64,000 nucleotides of DNA, taken from contig QANY01002375.1 of assembly GCA_003255025.1 (NCBI GenBank), forward strand, positions 186,001-250,000, in the 5' to 3' direction. Within the stretch, counting starts at the first letter, position 1. Each line of letters starts with the position of its first letter. Below, in pieces: positions 45,040-56,806 of this stretch. The notes beneath the pieces are model-generated. The model searched no databases, was not told the origin of the DNA, and saw nothing but the letters and a program-made list of their open reading frames with translations. The DNA is from Datisca glomerata (taxonomy: Eukaryota > Streptophyta > Magnoliopsida > Cucurbitales > Datiscaceae). The position numbers and the translations under genes were made by a program.

Positions 45040-45870
45040 GAATAAATGAAAATGACTAAGTAAATTTAAAATGATCAAGTGTGCAAAAATGATAAATGTA
45101 AAATATAATTATATAAGGCAAAAATTGTGACAATAGTTAACTGTATGAAAATTAATAAGTATATTAATGGTTATGTGTTTGAAATGGGAGGACCTTTATA
45201 AATAGTATATATCAAGTGAAGAAATGAAAATGATTAAGTAAAATTAAAATGATCAAGCGCGTAAAAATGATGCTACGTGTGTGTAAAAATGACTAAGTAT
45301 TTTAAAATAACTACATGGATATGTCAAGAATATGAAAATATGTGAAAATGACCAAGTGTGTGAAAATGAGTAAAGGTGTGAAAATGACTAAGTGTAAAAA
45401 CAAGCTTGTATTAATGGTGAGTGGCTATTTGTATATAAATGGCTTAAGTGTGTAAAAATGACTAAGAGTTTCAATACAACTACATGCATATGGCAATAAT
45501 ATGAAAATGAACAAATGTGTGAAAATGACCAAGTGTGAAAACAGTTAAGTTTTATCAAAACAAGTACGCGGAAATGGAAAAGTGGAGAATGAAAATATGA
45601 CTAAGTATTTAAAAATAGCTAATTCGTGAAAATATGATCAAGTCACGGAAATGACAATTTGCATCTATGAAAATTACTATATGTATAATGGTTCAGTATG
45701 AAAATATGATAAATGCAAGGCATAATTTTATGAAAGGGAGAGAGAGATCTAGAATTTACAAGTACATGAATGACATAGTTGTTTGAAATTAATATGTATG
45801 CCTAAGTGTGAAAATATGGCTAAGTACATGAGAATAAATAAGTGTATCAAAACAAGTAAGACCAAACACC
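45040..45870. repeat. Degenerate minisatellite, AAAATGACTAAGTG type
   Basis: The motif (G/A)AAAATGA(C/T)(C/T/A)AAGTGTG recurs many times with spacings of about 18-40 bases. Units are strongly diverged. No coding potential. Confidence 0.7.
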
Positions 45871-45919
45871 CCAATGGGGACTTAAACATCATCACTACAT
45901 AGCGAGTTACCATTCAAGA

Positions 45920-46200
45920 CTGACATTTGGGCCCCAAACGCCATGGTAACAGGTGTTTGGCTCCTGTATCAGTGAAACAAGCCAAACGCTAGTGTGTTTG
46001 GCATTTGGGGCCCAAACGCCATGGTAACATACGTTTGGCTCGTGTACCAATGACACAGGCCAAACGCTAGCGTGTCAAGTATTTGGGGCCCAAACTCTAC
46101 CAGCAGACCCCAAACGCCAATCATGGATGGCGAATCACCTACAATGACTGGCGTTTGGGGCCCCAAACGCCAAACACACAAGTGTTTGGTCCCAATACTC
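45920..46200. repeat. Palindromic minisatellite of GCGTTTGGGGCCCAAACGCC type
   Basis: At least six copies of a palindromic core built on TTTGGGGCCCAAA occur, with CAAACGC(C/T)A arms. A 22-bp perfect palindrome lies at 46,150-46,171, centred on GGGGCCCC. The spacing between the first copies (45,925 and 46,003) is about 78 bases. Short ORFs here in both directions arise from the repeat itself. Confidence 0.75.
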
Positions 46201-46329
46201 TATATTGGATCGTGACACGTGCTGGTCAACTTCTGGAGGGTGAAATTTTTGACTCAGGTGGAACCACGAGGGCTGTAAGATATCAAATCGAAGTTTATTT
46301 AGAGAGTTTATATGTGCAAGAGGGTTAAT

Positions 46330-46915
46330 TAACACATCCCAGCTTTGGGTCTAAAAAACACTGTTTTAAGTACTTACGGAGGCCCGGAAACTGTTTCAGT
46401 CTTAATTTTGTGCTTTTCGTAATTCCCATCTCTTTTAATTTTTAGAGTTTTTTATATGCTTATAAATTAAAACGTAAATAGGTTATTTTTCAAATTTTAT
46501 GGGGTTATAATTTATAAAATAAAATGTTAAAATTTCAAATTTCAACATTCAATTTCAAACTTTTAGCAGATATGTTCGATTATAGATAGAATCTAACATT
46601 GAGGGTTATACGTGTTTGTCAAACTGATAAATAAGATTTATCAGCCATCACAACATCACGACTTATAATTATATATGGTGAAAACTCGTCTCGCTCGATA
46701 CTTCTCATAAAAGCACAACAACATTATCAATGACAACTTTTAACGAGTTTATGAATCAATTATATCAAGAATCTTTAATTAATTCAATCTAATTTCACAT
46801 AATAAGTGAGTATCATGAATGTTTGCATTGAAATAACGAGTTTTTTTTCTATTTTTATTGATGATTTTCTCTGTATACGATAAATAATTACAAAAATATC
46901 AATTTTAATGAAAAT
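46330..46915. other. Intergenic sequence
   Basis: AT-rich; no gene or repeat recognised. Confidence 0.4.
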
Positions 46916-46919
46916 TGTG

Positions 46920-47130
46920 AAGAATGGCTATTAGAGCCATATAAATGGAGATTAGGAGTAAAAAAGTGGTGATTGGGAGGGAGACTGACGATCGCCTATT
47001 TGTACATGACGATTGGGGACTAAAACAGACGATTAGAGGCATAAAACTAGCGTTGGGATTTGACAATGCGATTAGCACCTTCAGGATGACGTTTAGAGGC
47101 TAAAAATAGGCGATTTGCCTATTAGGTATG
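46920..47130. repeat. Degenerate GACGATT(A/G)GGG repeat
   Basis: Several diverged copies of (A/T)GACGATTGGGGACTAAAA-like units, with variants such as GGCGATTTGCC, about 25-30 bases apart. It is clearly different from the neighbouring arrays on both sides. Confidence 0.5.
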
Positions 47131-47149
47131 GCGATTTGGTTGTATGTAT

Positions 47150-48460
47150 TTAGTGAACCCCTCACAAGAATTATTATTTTATATGTATTTGGTAAACCCC
47201 GGTACTTAATTGGTGAACTCCAGTACGTATTTGATGAACCCCTCTAAGAATTATTAATTTGTATGTATTTAGTGAACCCCACTACGTAGTGGAGTACAAA
47301 GGGAATCTTGAGGGGTTCACCAAAAAGTTTCACGTACAAAATTAATAATTCTTGGAGGGATTCACCAAAATATTTCACTTACAAAATCAATCATTCTTCG
47401 AGGGGTTCATCAAAATATTTCACGTAAACATTCAATCATTTTTCGAGGAGTTCACCAAAATATTTCACGTAGAAAATTAATCATTATTCGAGGTGTTCTT
47501 CTAAAATGTAGTGGGGAAAGATTATTTTACTTGATACTTGTTGTAAAATGACAACAACATAATCAAGAATACATTTTTAACCGTCATAAAAAGGTACTAA
47601 AAACTATTGTATTGATGATGCAAAATCGTCGAAAAAGTAACAAAACCGCCAAAAAGAGGAAAAAAATGACATGAATCCTCAAAACAGCTGGTATTGGGCC
47701 CAAAACCGCTGATATTAGGCCCAAAACCATCGGTATTGGTTAGTGAAACCGCCAGGATAGATCGGTGAACCATATTACGTAATTGGTGAACTCCACTACG
47801 TGATTGGTGAACCCCAGTACGTAATAGGTGAACCCCTCCAAGAATTATTCTTTTGTACGTATTTGGTGAACCTCACTACGTAATTAGTGAAATCTAGTAT
47901 GTAATTAGTGAACCCCTCCAAGAATTATTCTTTTGTACTTATTTGGTGAACCCCACTACGTAATTGGTGAACCCCTCCAAGAACTATTCTTTTATACGTA
48001 TTTGGTGAACTCCACTACGTAATTGGTGAACCCCAGTACGTAATTGATGAACCCCTCCAAGATTTATTTTTTTATACATATTTGGTGAACCCCACTACAT
48101 AATTGGTGAACCTCACTATGTATTAGTGAATCCAAGTACGTAATCGGTGAACACCACCAAGAATTATTCCTTTGTACATATTTAGTGAATCTCATTATGT
48201 AAATTGTGAATGTCACTACGTAATTGGTGAACCCCTCCAAGAAATATTATTTTGTACATATTTGGTGAACCCCACTACGTAATTGGTGAACCTCACTACG
48301 TAATTGGTGAACCCCAGCACGTAATTGGTGATCCCTTCCAAGAATTATTATTTTGTACGTATTTAGTTAACTCCACTATGTAATTGATGAATCTCACTAC
48401 GTATTTGGTGAACCCCAGAACATATTTGATGAACCCTAGTACGTATTTGGTGAACAAAAA
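47150..48460. repeat. 20-bp minisatellite with higher-order structure and inverted block
   Basis: The basic unit is about 20 bases, TACGTAATTGGTGAACCCCA. A variant containing CCCCTCCAAGAATTATTC recurs at about 47,831, 47,911, 47,970, 48,050, 48,150, 48,230 and 48,331: steps of 80, 59, 80, 100, 80 and 101, i.e. near multiples of 20. From about 47,290 to 47,510 the units are inverted (GAGGGGTTCACCAAAATATT). A nonrepeat spacer lies at about 47,510-47,760. Confidence 0.85.
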
Positions 48461-48469
48461 AACTAAAAA

Positions 48470-49104
48470 AACAAACTAAAACCTGCTACCTGTTAGACTT
48501 TGTGTGGCCCAGATGACTCCAAAATTTAATTTAAGGGCCACAATATTCCAGCATTCATGCCGTGAAAAACTTCACGGCATGATAGAACTTTCCCATGTTA
48601 ATTAGCTTGAAAAAATGCAATGTTTCCTCGGCAAGTTAATTAACTTCAAAAGGTGCAATGCTTCATTGCAACCCATAACGTCTATAAAAGCCTACAAGTT
48701 CTTCATTCCAAAAGTTTGTACTGGTCTTTTGTTTTTCTAAGTAGAAGAGCGAATTGGTAACTTAGGCTATTTTGTATCATAGGGGTGATTTTCCATTAAA
48801 CTTCGGCATGGTTTTTTGAGTGTGGAAAAAATACAACCTTAGAGAAAGTTCTACACGCTTCAAAGCCATTGTACTAACAATAACCATCTATATAGAACAC
48901 TAAGGGTAGTAAGCTCACCACTCTATACGAAAAGTTCAAGTATCATTCTAACATATACTCGAGTGCTTCAAGTAAATTATTTTCGAAGGCCATGTCTTAG
49001 GGTAATATTACACAAACCAGCAGGTTACAATTTGCAAATGATGTTAAGAAAGTTACTTTTTCTCCAAATCAAAGAATCAATTCTCTTACAAGAAAATTAA
49101 TTTC
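48470..49104. other. Intergenic, possible decayed LTR
   Basis: No ORF. A hairpin-forming TGCCGTGAAAAACTTCACGGCA lies at about 48,557-48,578 and a TATA-like CTATAAAAG near 48,692. The layout could be that of an old LTR, but no termini or TSD can be assigned. Confidence 0.35.
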
Positions 49105-49109
49105 ATGTT

Positions 49110-49735
49110 TGTTAGTTGTGATCCCCATTGACACGGGTTGGAGAAAGAGAAAAAGAATCAAGGCCATTGATAATACGTTGGACGGTGTCGTTTTAGTAAG
49201 TGATTTAAACTAAATCACTCACCAAGCTAGACACGTGGAAGCTCGTGACTCAGTATGCACTACAGTTGGCATTTAACCAACTTAACGAACTAGATTAGCT
49301 ACGTAATTTCTTATAAGCTTTTGAATTGATCCTCCAGAATTGAGAGTTAATTCTTTGAGGGTTTATAAGCTTGTAGTTTGTGTGCAGTTTGTGTATTGCT
49401 TGTTAGTGCATACTGAGTATTCATCGAGGGTGCTCGTGTGTGTTCGCCCATCTCCGTAAAGGGTGTTCTTAAGTTGTTTGTCTATGTAATTCTTGAATCT
49501 ATACTGAAAGGGTCCTACTTTAGGAGCTCAACTGTATGTAGGCTTGTATTAAGCCGAACCACTATAAACCGGTGTCTCTCTTTCTTCTTCCTCTCCTTAT
49601 TTTCTTCTTCTATTGCACTTTGTTTTAGGATATTTGTAAAGTTCATTGTTTTAAGTGTATTTCTTGGAGATTCCTCCCAATTGGGATTGAGTTTGGGATA
49701 GATCTTGAGTAGTGTTAGGCAATTAAATCCTAACA
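49110..49735 (+). repeat. 5' LTR of the copia element
   Basis: 626 bp, TGTTAGTTGTG ... CCTAACA. Matches 53,550-54,173 along its whole length. A CTATAAACC TATA-like site lies near 49,561. Confidence 0.9.
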
Positions 49736-49736
49736 G

Positions 49737-49748
49737 TGGTATCAGAGC
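49737..49748 (+). other. Initiator tRNA-Met primer-binding site of the copia element
   Basis: TGGTATCAGAGC, one base after the LTR end; a perfect 12-base match to the complement of plant initiator tRNA-Met. Confidence 0.9.
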
Positions 49749-49873
49749 TTTTGGTTAAAGGCTGAGGAACTCAAGATCAGGAGGTTTCATTTTCAAACCC
49801 AGTCACGGCAGATTCTAAGGAGGAAATCTTACATGAAAATTCTTTGAGCAACGAAGTCTCTTCAGAAGAAATC

Positions 49874-50770
49874 ATGGACAAACATGGACTTGATTTCTTA
49901 GCAAGAGCTAAGTTTGGAAGAAAACCCTAGTGTTGAGAAAGGCGGTAGCAGTAATCAAGAACCTATCAAACAAAGAAATCAAGAAAGTAATTATAGTTGG
50001 TACACGACAAGCTCGATAGGGTCGACAAAGTTTGAAGTAGAAAAGTTTGATGGAACTGGGGATTTTGGCATCTGGAGAAGAAAAGTAAAGGCTCTTCTTG
50101 CTCAGCAAAGAGTCTTGAAAGCACTTGAAGATCCCTCCAAACACCCTAATACATTTATAGAAAATCAAAAGGCTAAGATGTTAGAAACTACTTCAGGAAC
50201 AATCATCCTCAACCTTGCTGGCAATGTGCTAAGGGACGTGAATGAGGAGGACAATGCATCCAAAGTGTGGGAGAAGCTCAAATCTATCTATATGAAAAAG
50301 TCCTGACTAATAAGATCTACCTAAAGGAGAGGTTGTTTGGTTTTAAGATGGACACTACCAAAAGCTTGGAACAAGATCTTGATGATTTCAAGAGAATGAC
50401 AATAAAGCTTGTAAATTCTGAATCAAATGAGAAACTAAATGATGAAAACGAAGATAGTATCATGCTGAATTCCCTGCCGAATTCCTTAGGGATGTTAAGG
50501 TTGCAATTAATTATGACAGATCCTCCTTGAACTTGGAAGAATGTATGTTTGCTCTTAGGTCCAAGGATCTTGAGCTTAAGATGAAAAGAAAGACATTAGG
50601 GAGAATCTTTTCTCCAGTGGCAAAAGTGTCCAAAGATTCAGCAGTAAAAGCAAAGGAAAAAGTAGGGGAAATAGCCAAGGTAGCTTTCAGTCTAAAGGGA
50701 GAAAATTAACGAAGAAATGTTATTTCTATGGCAATGAGGGGAACATAAAGAAATCATGTTTTGAATGGAG
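49874..50770 (+). pseudogene. Copia gag with damaged zinc knuckle
   Basis: The gag core is open at 49,914-50,306 (KFEVEKFDGTGDFGIWRRKVK, VWEKLKSIYMKKS). After a frameshift near 50,300 it continues at 50,267-50,530 (LFGFKMDTTKSLEQDLDDF) and, after another near 50,525, at 50,527-50,709. The knuckle at 50,717-50,758 reads C-Y-F-Y-G-N-E-G-N-I-K-K-S-C, so the second Cys is Tyr and the His is Asn. An ATG at 49,874 may be the ancestral start. Gag forms the retroelement particle and binds its RNA. Confidence 0.85.
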
Positions 50771-50799
50771 GAACAAGTAAAAGGAAAATGGTGCATGCT

Positions 50800-51910
50800 C
50801 TGAGGACCTAGCTATTGTCACTGATAATTACAGTGATGGAGAGGTATATGTAGTGACCACTAAAGGGAATGACAATGAATGGATTTTGGATTTAGGGTGT
50901 ACTTACCATATGACACCTAGGAGAGACTGATTTGCAACCTTCATGGAGATTGAGGGAGGAAACGTACTCATGGGGAATGGAATAGGCACTATATCAGTTA
51001 AGATGCATGATGGCATCGTAAGGACCCTCTATGAAGTCAGGTATATGCCTGCGCTTAAGAGAAATCTAGTTTCACTTTGAGTACTTGATGAAGCAGGCTT
51101 TACCTACAAGTTTGAGAAGAGAGTACTGAAAGTCACTAAGGGCTCACTTGTATATATCAAAGGGGTGAAAAGGAATGGACTTTATGTAATGTTGGGTAAC
51201 ATAGTGACATGCACTGCATCTGTTGCCAGCAAGTCAGAATTCAGTGAGGCAAAACTTTGACAGAAGAGAATAGGTCACATGAGTGACAAAAGCATTCAGT
51301 TACTATGCACACAAGGTCTCTTAGGCAAAAAGACTCTGCCAAGCATTGAATTTTATGAGCACTACATCCTTGGCAAGCAGTACATATTGAAGTTTAGTAC
51401 ATCGACCTAACATTCAACAGAAATCCTTTAATATGTGCATGCTGATCTATGAGGGACCTCTCCCATTGAAATACATGGAGGTAACCCTTATTTCTTTTCT
51501 ATAGTAGATGATTATTCTAGGAGAGTGTGGACTTATCTACTTGAATCCAAGGATGAGGTGTTTAACAAATTTAAACAATGGAAAACTCTTGTAGAATATC
51601 AGTCTGATAAGAAACTTAAGGCTTTGAGAACTGATAATGACTTAGAGTTTTGTAACTCAAACTTTGATAATCTCTACAAAGAACATGGCATTTTGAGGCA
51701 TAGAACAGTAAAACACACAGTTCAACAAAATGGCATGGCTGAAAGAATGAATAGAACCATTCTTGAAAAGGTTAGGTGCATGCACTTAAGCTCTGGTCTA
51801 AGCAAAAGGTTCTAGGGGAAGGTTGTCACTACAACAACCTATTTAATCAATAGAAGTCCCTCAAGTGCCATTGAATTTAAGACACTAGTGGAGATGAGAA
51901 CCCCCTAAAG
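50800..51910 (+). pseudogene. Copia protease and integrase
   Basis: The protease has WILDLGCTYHM at about 50,880; the triplet Asp-Leu-Gly (50,889-50,897) replaces Asp-Ser/Thr-Gly. The integrase zinc region follows, much altered. The core is open at 51,525-51,815, and all three catalytic-type residues are visible in the integrase: HADL near 51,438, RTDNDLEF near 51,630 and NGMAERMNRT near 51,735. After about 51,900 most of the integrase C-terminus is missing before RT starts. Confidence 0.85.
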
Positions 51911-52069
51911 GACTACCAACTTGCTAGGGATAAGGAGAAAAGACAGGTAAAACCTAATCTCAAATATACCCATGCTGACTTAATTTCCTTTACCTTATTT
52001 CAGGTTAAATGATAAAAGATAAGGAACCTCAGTCAGCTAGAGAGGCTCTGAGCAGCAAGTTTGTAAAGC

Positions 52070-52790
52070 AATGACTTACTGCTATGGAGGATGAGATAAA
52101 ATCACTTCATCAAAACCAGACTTGGATCCTTGTTCCAAAGTCAGACAAGTAGCATATAATAGACTGTAAATGGATATTCGAGGTGAAAAAGGGTAGTACA
52201 CCAGTAGATCCTGTGAGATTAAAAGCAAGGGTTGTGGAAAAAGGACTCACCCAAAGAGAAGGAATTGACTTCAATGAAATATTTTCACCAGTGACAAAAT
52301 ACAAGACAACTAGAATTGTTCTAGCACGGGTGACATAGTACAACTAGAAGCTTGAATAGATGGATGTGAAGACTGCTTTCCTGCATGGAGAGCTAGAGGA
52401 GACCATCTACATGAAGCAACTTGAAAATTTTAAAGTTAAAGGGAAAGAAGAAATGGTTTGCCAGCTCAAAAAGTCACTCTATGGCTTGAAGCAGTCACTT
52501 AGATATAGTGGTACAAGAGGTTTGACAACTTCATGGAAAAAATAGGTTTATGAGCGCTTTTATGACAGTTGCCTGTACTTTGACAATGATGAAAATGGAG
52601 AAAGAGTTTTCTACTTACTCATTTATGTTGATGACATGTTACTGGCATGTCACAACAAGGAAAAGATCAGGAAGGTAAAAGGACTCTTAAATGCTAAATT
52701 TGATATGAAGAGCTTTGGAGAAGCTAAGATAATCCTAGGCATAAATATAAACATAGACAGAAAAAAGATACCATAAAGCTATCTCTATAA
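52070..52790 (+). pseudogene. Copia reverse transcriptase
   Basis: Blocks visible in order: [67 protein letters not shown] (open piece 52,360-52,545) and [11 protein letters not shown]. The catalytic box Tyr-Val-Asp-Asp is at 52,624-52,635. Stops after KSDK near 52,149 and in the following segments inactivate it. Spacing and motifs resemble Tnt1-like copia RTs. Confidence 0.85.
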
Positions 52791-53549
52791 ACATACATGT
52801 AGAAGATAACTCAGAGGTTCTCCATGGAGGTTGCAAAACCTGTAAACTTACCTCTTGCAGCCCATTTTTAGTTGTCAGCTCATATGTATCCCAATGATTA
52901 CTTGGAGAAGGAAAAGATGGAGAAGGTCCCTTACTCAGTGGTTGTGGGATCAAGCACGTATACCATGATTATCACCAGACAAAACTTGGCTCACCCAATC
53001 ATTCTTTTGTGCATATACATGGCTAACCCTAGAGATAAAAGAAGGTCTACAATTGCCTATGTGTTCACTCTAAATGGAAATTGCATAAGTTAGAAGACCC
53101 AACTCTAAAACACTGTGGCATTATCCACCATTCCAGCTGAGTATACTACTACAACAAAGACAGTGAAAGAAGCCCTTTGGCTATAGGGTTTACTAAAATA
53201 AATAGGGGTGTATAAGGGCATTGCAATCATCTTTTCAGACATCCAGTCCTCTATCCACATGTGCAAAAATCCAATCTTCCATGAGCGAACAAAGCATGTG
53301 GAAACAATGTATGATTTTGTAAGAGATATATTTGAAAAGGGTGAATTTCATTTAGAGAAAATTAGCACGAAAGAAAATTCAGTAGATATGGGGACTAAAG
53401 TAGTCCCAGTTAAGAAGCTCAATCACTCTCTAAGACTTCTTAAGATTGATAATGGATGATGTGGTTAAGGTGGAGCTTTAGTCGAGGATCCTAAGTACAC
53501 TAAGTTGCTTCAAATATTTGTCTGTGTTCATGGAGATCAAGGCGGAAAA
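52790..53549 (+). pseudogene. Copia RNase H and 3' end
   Basis: Pieces at 52,872-53,093 (KVPYSVVVGSSTYTM) and 53,208-53,459 (GIAIIFSDIQSSIHMCKNPIFHERTKHVE, FEKGEFHLEKISTKENSVDMGTK) match the copia connection and RNase H. About 100 bases between them are very degenerate. The purine-rich tract GGCGGAAAA at 53,541-53,549 directly precedes the 3' LTR. Confidence 0.8.
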
Positions 53550-54173
53550 TGTTAGCTATGATTCCTATTGACAGAGGTTGAAGAAAAAGAAAAAGAATTG
53601 AGGCCATTGATATTAAGTTGGACGACGTCGTTTTACCAAATGATTTTAACTAAATCACTCACCAAGCTAGGCACGTGGAAGCTCGTGACTCAGCATGCTC
53701 TATAGTTGGTATTTAACCATCTTAACGAACTAGATTAGCTACATAATTTCTTCTAAGCTTCTAATTGATCCTCCAAGATTAAGAGTTAATTCTTTGAGGG
53801 TTTGTAAGCTTGTAGTTTGTGTGCAGTTCGTGTATTGCTTGTTAGTGCGTACTGAGTATTCATCGAGGGTGCTCGTGTGTGTTCATCCATCTTTGTAAAG
53901 GGTGTTCTTGTGTTGATTGTCTCTGTAATTCTTGAAACAATAGTGAAAGTGTTATGGTTTAGGAGCTTAGCTGGATGTAGGCTTGTATTAAGCCGAACAA
54001 GTATAAACCGATGACTCTCTTTCTTCTTCCTCTCCTTATTTTCTTCTTCTCTTGCACTCTGTTTTAGGATATTTGTAAAGTTCATTGTTTAAGTGTATTT
54101 ATTGGAGATTCCTCTCAATTGGGATTGAGTTTAGGATAGATCTTGAGTAGTGTTAAGCAACTAAATCCTAACA
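53550..54173 (+). repeat. 3' LTR of the copia element
   Basis: 624 bp, TGTTAGCTATG ... CCTAACA, homologous to the 5' LTR with scattered base changes. The duplication ATGTT follows. Confidence 0.9.
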
Positions 54174-54178
54174 ATGTT

Positions 54179-55034
54179 TTTATTAAAAAGAATAATTTTC
54201 ATGTGGTTTTGATATCTCAAGAGAGAACTATAAGGATGACACATTTGACCATCAAAGTAGATAAGATCGGTTAAAATGATTAACAAATACGACCGGTAGG
54301 GCATGCAAAATTGAAAAGTGTGGAGTCATTTACCATTTTGTCAAAGTAAAAAGTCGAGGACGCATGAAAACAATTATCATGTTTTATATCACGTGCAAGG
54401 CGCCTGACATGGATATTTAGAACTCTTCGTTAGAGTGGTAAGCTTATAACCTTAGGTGTTCAACTTTTACATGTATTTTTTAATGTCAAAGTCTGTGAGT
54501 AGTCTTGCACATTGCATTATGCATCGTGTAAAATGGTAAGTGTTGAAGTGAAGGTTTCAATGAGTAGTTTAGTCAAACCAATACATCAATAGTTTGAGAA
54601 CGTGAAGAGTGAAACCTGAGGTAATGGACATACACTAAAGGTAGTAAGCCTCTCGATGGTAACAAAATGATCGGGTGAAATATGGTTTCGAGACAGTTTG
54701 CTGGATCCTTGTAAAAGAGACGAATGATAGTGTTTATAGATAGTAGCTAAGACTATATGTAATTAATCTTTCCTCCAGTTAGATAATCATATTTTATTTA
54801 CAAGTTTACACTATAAAATTACGTGAAATATAACACGTGATTAAAAAATTAAGTTTAGTAACTAATTTCCTTACACATAATAAATGGACCCAATTAATTT
54901 AAGCAGCTAATTTACATACGTTAAGAAGCTAATTTGGTTATGTTATGTAAAAATTCACTTGTACGTAAATAAATTTATTTACACCAAGTAAAATAAAATA
55001 GAACAATATTATGAAAGTTAAATTAAATTAAAAA
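54179..55034. other. Intergenic sequence between two copia elements
   Basis: No ORF, repeat or RNA gene recognised. Confidence 0.4.
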
Positions 55035-55486
55035 TGTAACAGTTATTCTTAAACCGTTCGTTTCTCACCAACAGACCAATTTATTATGCTCCAAACGTTT
55101 CCCTTTCTTAAAACACTCATTCATGACAGTCATAACATTTTCTCATTGATTGAGATATGGTAACGTATCCGTTCATATCCATGAAGCTTGATGGGAGCTA
55201 GGCTATATATACTGGAATTGGTGCTTAAGCTCAATCACTCAATTTAGAAAAGCTACACATCAATTTAGAGTGTTTGAGAGCTTAGAAGTACCAAAGCTAA
55301 CTTGAGAAAAACCAGTGAATGTGGGGTGTGAGTTTGAACACCAATGGCCAAAAACCAGTGAATGTGGGGTGTGAGTTTGAACACCAATGGCCAGAGGTAT
55401 GATGATCTTCTGGGTCTTTAGTTGCGATCCTTTATAGAGTTTGATTCCGCCTTTTCATATCGTATTTTATAATTCATTTGGTATCA
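55035..55486 (+). repeat. 5' LTR of the second copia element
   Basis: It starts TGTAACAGTT and ends ATAATTCA. A TATATATA site lies near 55,206. A 43-bp exact tandem duplication (about 55,308-55,394) lies in its 3' part. Confidence 0.75.
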
Positions 55487-55488
55487 GA

Positions 55489-55500
55489 GAACGTTTAATC
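55489..55500 (+). other. tRNA-Met primer site of the second copia element
   Basis: TGGTATCAGAGA, 11 of 12 bases matching the plant initiator tRNA-Met complement, just after the LTR end. Confidence 0.75.
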
Positions 55501-56805
55501 TATGCCTTGGTGATTATGAATAATGTCTATATTCTTCACTATTTCACACGGTCAAGATTTTTTCAAAAATTGTACTCTGTTTTGAGTTGTTTTTTTATGC
55601 AAAATAAAATTAGTAAAACCTTAAGATATTGATTTTCTTAGCATTCTATGATTAAAAAACAAAGTTTTTTGCGTCAAAATATTGAATGTAGGACGGATTT
55701 TTTGGTACTGAGATTCGCTAGTCTGAACCTCTGTGTGACTCGGATGGAGATTGAAGATGACCAAAAATTACAAAAATGCCTTTTTTCTATCACTTTGCGA
55801 CCATACCATTTTTTCTTCTGCAGCTTAGGAAAATGACAGTTTTTGAGTTTTTATACATATTTATATTAAATTTTGTAGAACATATTCTTAAGCATAATTT
55901 TATTTGGTTTGCATATGTTATTTATTAATGTTTAGAATAATATATGTAATTTTAGGTATAATTAAATTTCACAATTGATTTATGTTCTAAGTTAATACAT
56001 GCGATTTTGGGATGAGTTTTATGTTCTGAAAGCCTAAAATTAGGTAATACGCATAATAAATATTTAAAATTATGCAATATTTATTATTGAAATTTTGAGA
56101 ATGATTATGCTATAATACTAAGACATTAGCATTGTTCTCCTATTATATTAATCTTTTATGCTTGAAAATATTGTTTTACACAATATTATCTTTAGTTACG
56201 TAAGTTAAGTTTTAGAGAATCATTAAGTGTATAAAATTAACATAATATACAATGAATTGTAGTTAAATTACGTAATATAGAAATATTCTCATTAATTTTT
56301 AGAAAGTTTTAGCATAAAAGAAAACAATAATGTCTAAGTGATTTATATGACTGTACTTAATTACAGAATTTCCACAACAACTTTATTAAATGAAATTATA
56401 TTTAGTTTTAAGATCACATAAAATAATTTGAGATTTATTATAATGAATTATTTGAATATAACAAATTCTATCCTGTAGGAGTTTTATTATATCTGAATAA
56501 ATAATTATGATAGCATATCAAATTATTCATAACTTAACTACAACGATTATGAATTAAGTGATAGTTTGATAGTTTTATCATAGAGTTTAATCAATGATAG
56601 AAAATATCAAACTATACTCATAATATACCATTAGAATTATGAATTAAAATAGTTTAGTAAACTCTATCGTAAAGAATATTGAATCTTATTGAAATAAAAA
56701 TTTAGCCCACATGAAATATTTACGTCATTTAATTTAATTTTAAGCATGATTTACATTAGTAAAACATGAGTTTATTTAGGCCTCGATTTAACATAAGCAT
56801 GTAAT
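55501..56805 (+). other. Leader between primer site and gag of the second copia element
   Basis: 1.3 kb, strongly AT-rich, without a recognisable gene. Short ORFs at 55,441-55,632 and 55,648-55,836 have no recognisable similarity. Confidence 0.5.
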
Positions 56806-56806
56806 C

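Larger units (their letters stand above)
49110..54173 (+). mobile_element. Ty1/copia retrotransposon, complete but decayed
   Basis: 5' LTR 49,110-49,735 and 3' LTR 53,550-54,173 are clearly homologous with scattered differences. Flanking 5-bp duplications ATGTT (49,105-49,109 and 54,174-54,178) are identical. A tRNA-Met primer site follows the 5' LTR and a purine-rich GGCGGAAAA precedes the 3' LTR. The internal order gag, protease, integrase, RT, RNase H is that of copia. Sequence blocks in RT suggest the Tork/Tnt1-like group. Many stops show it cannot move by itself. Confidence 0.95.

Noticed and set aside
46083..46335. Opposed ORFs across the GGGGCCCC palindromes.
   Set aside because: They are produced by the repeat itself, open on both strands because of its symmetry.
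47150..48460. CRISPR-like array.
   Set aside because: Units are contiguous, about 20 bases and diverged, without unique spacers; the sequence is plant nuclear DNA.
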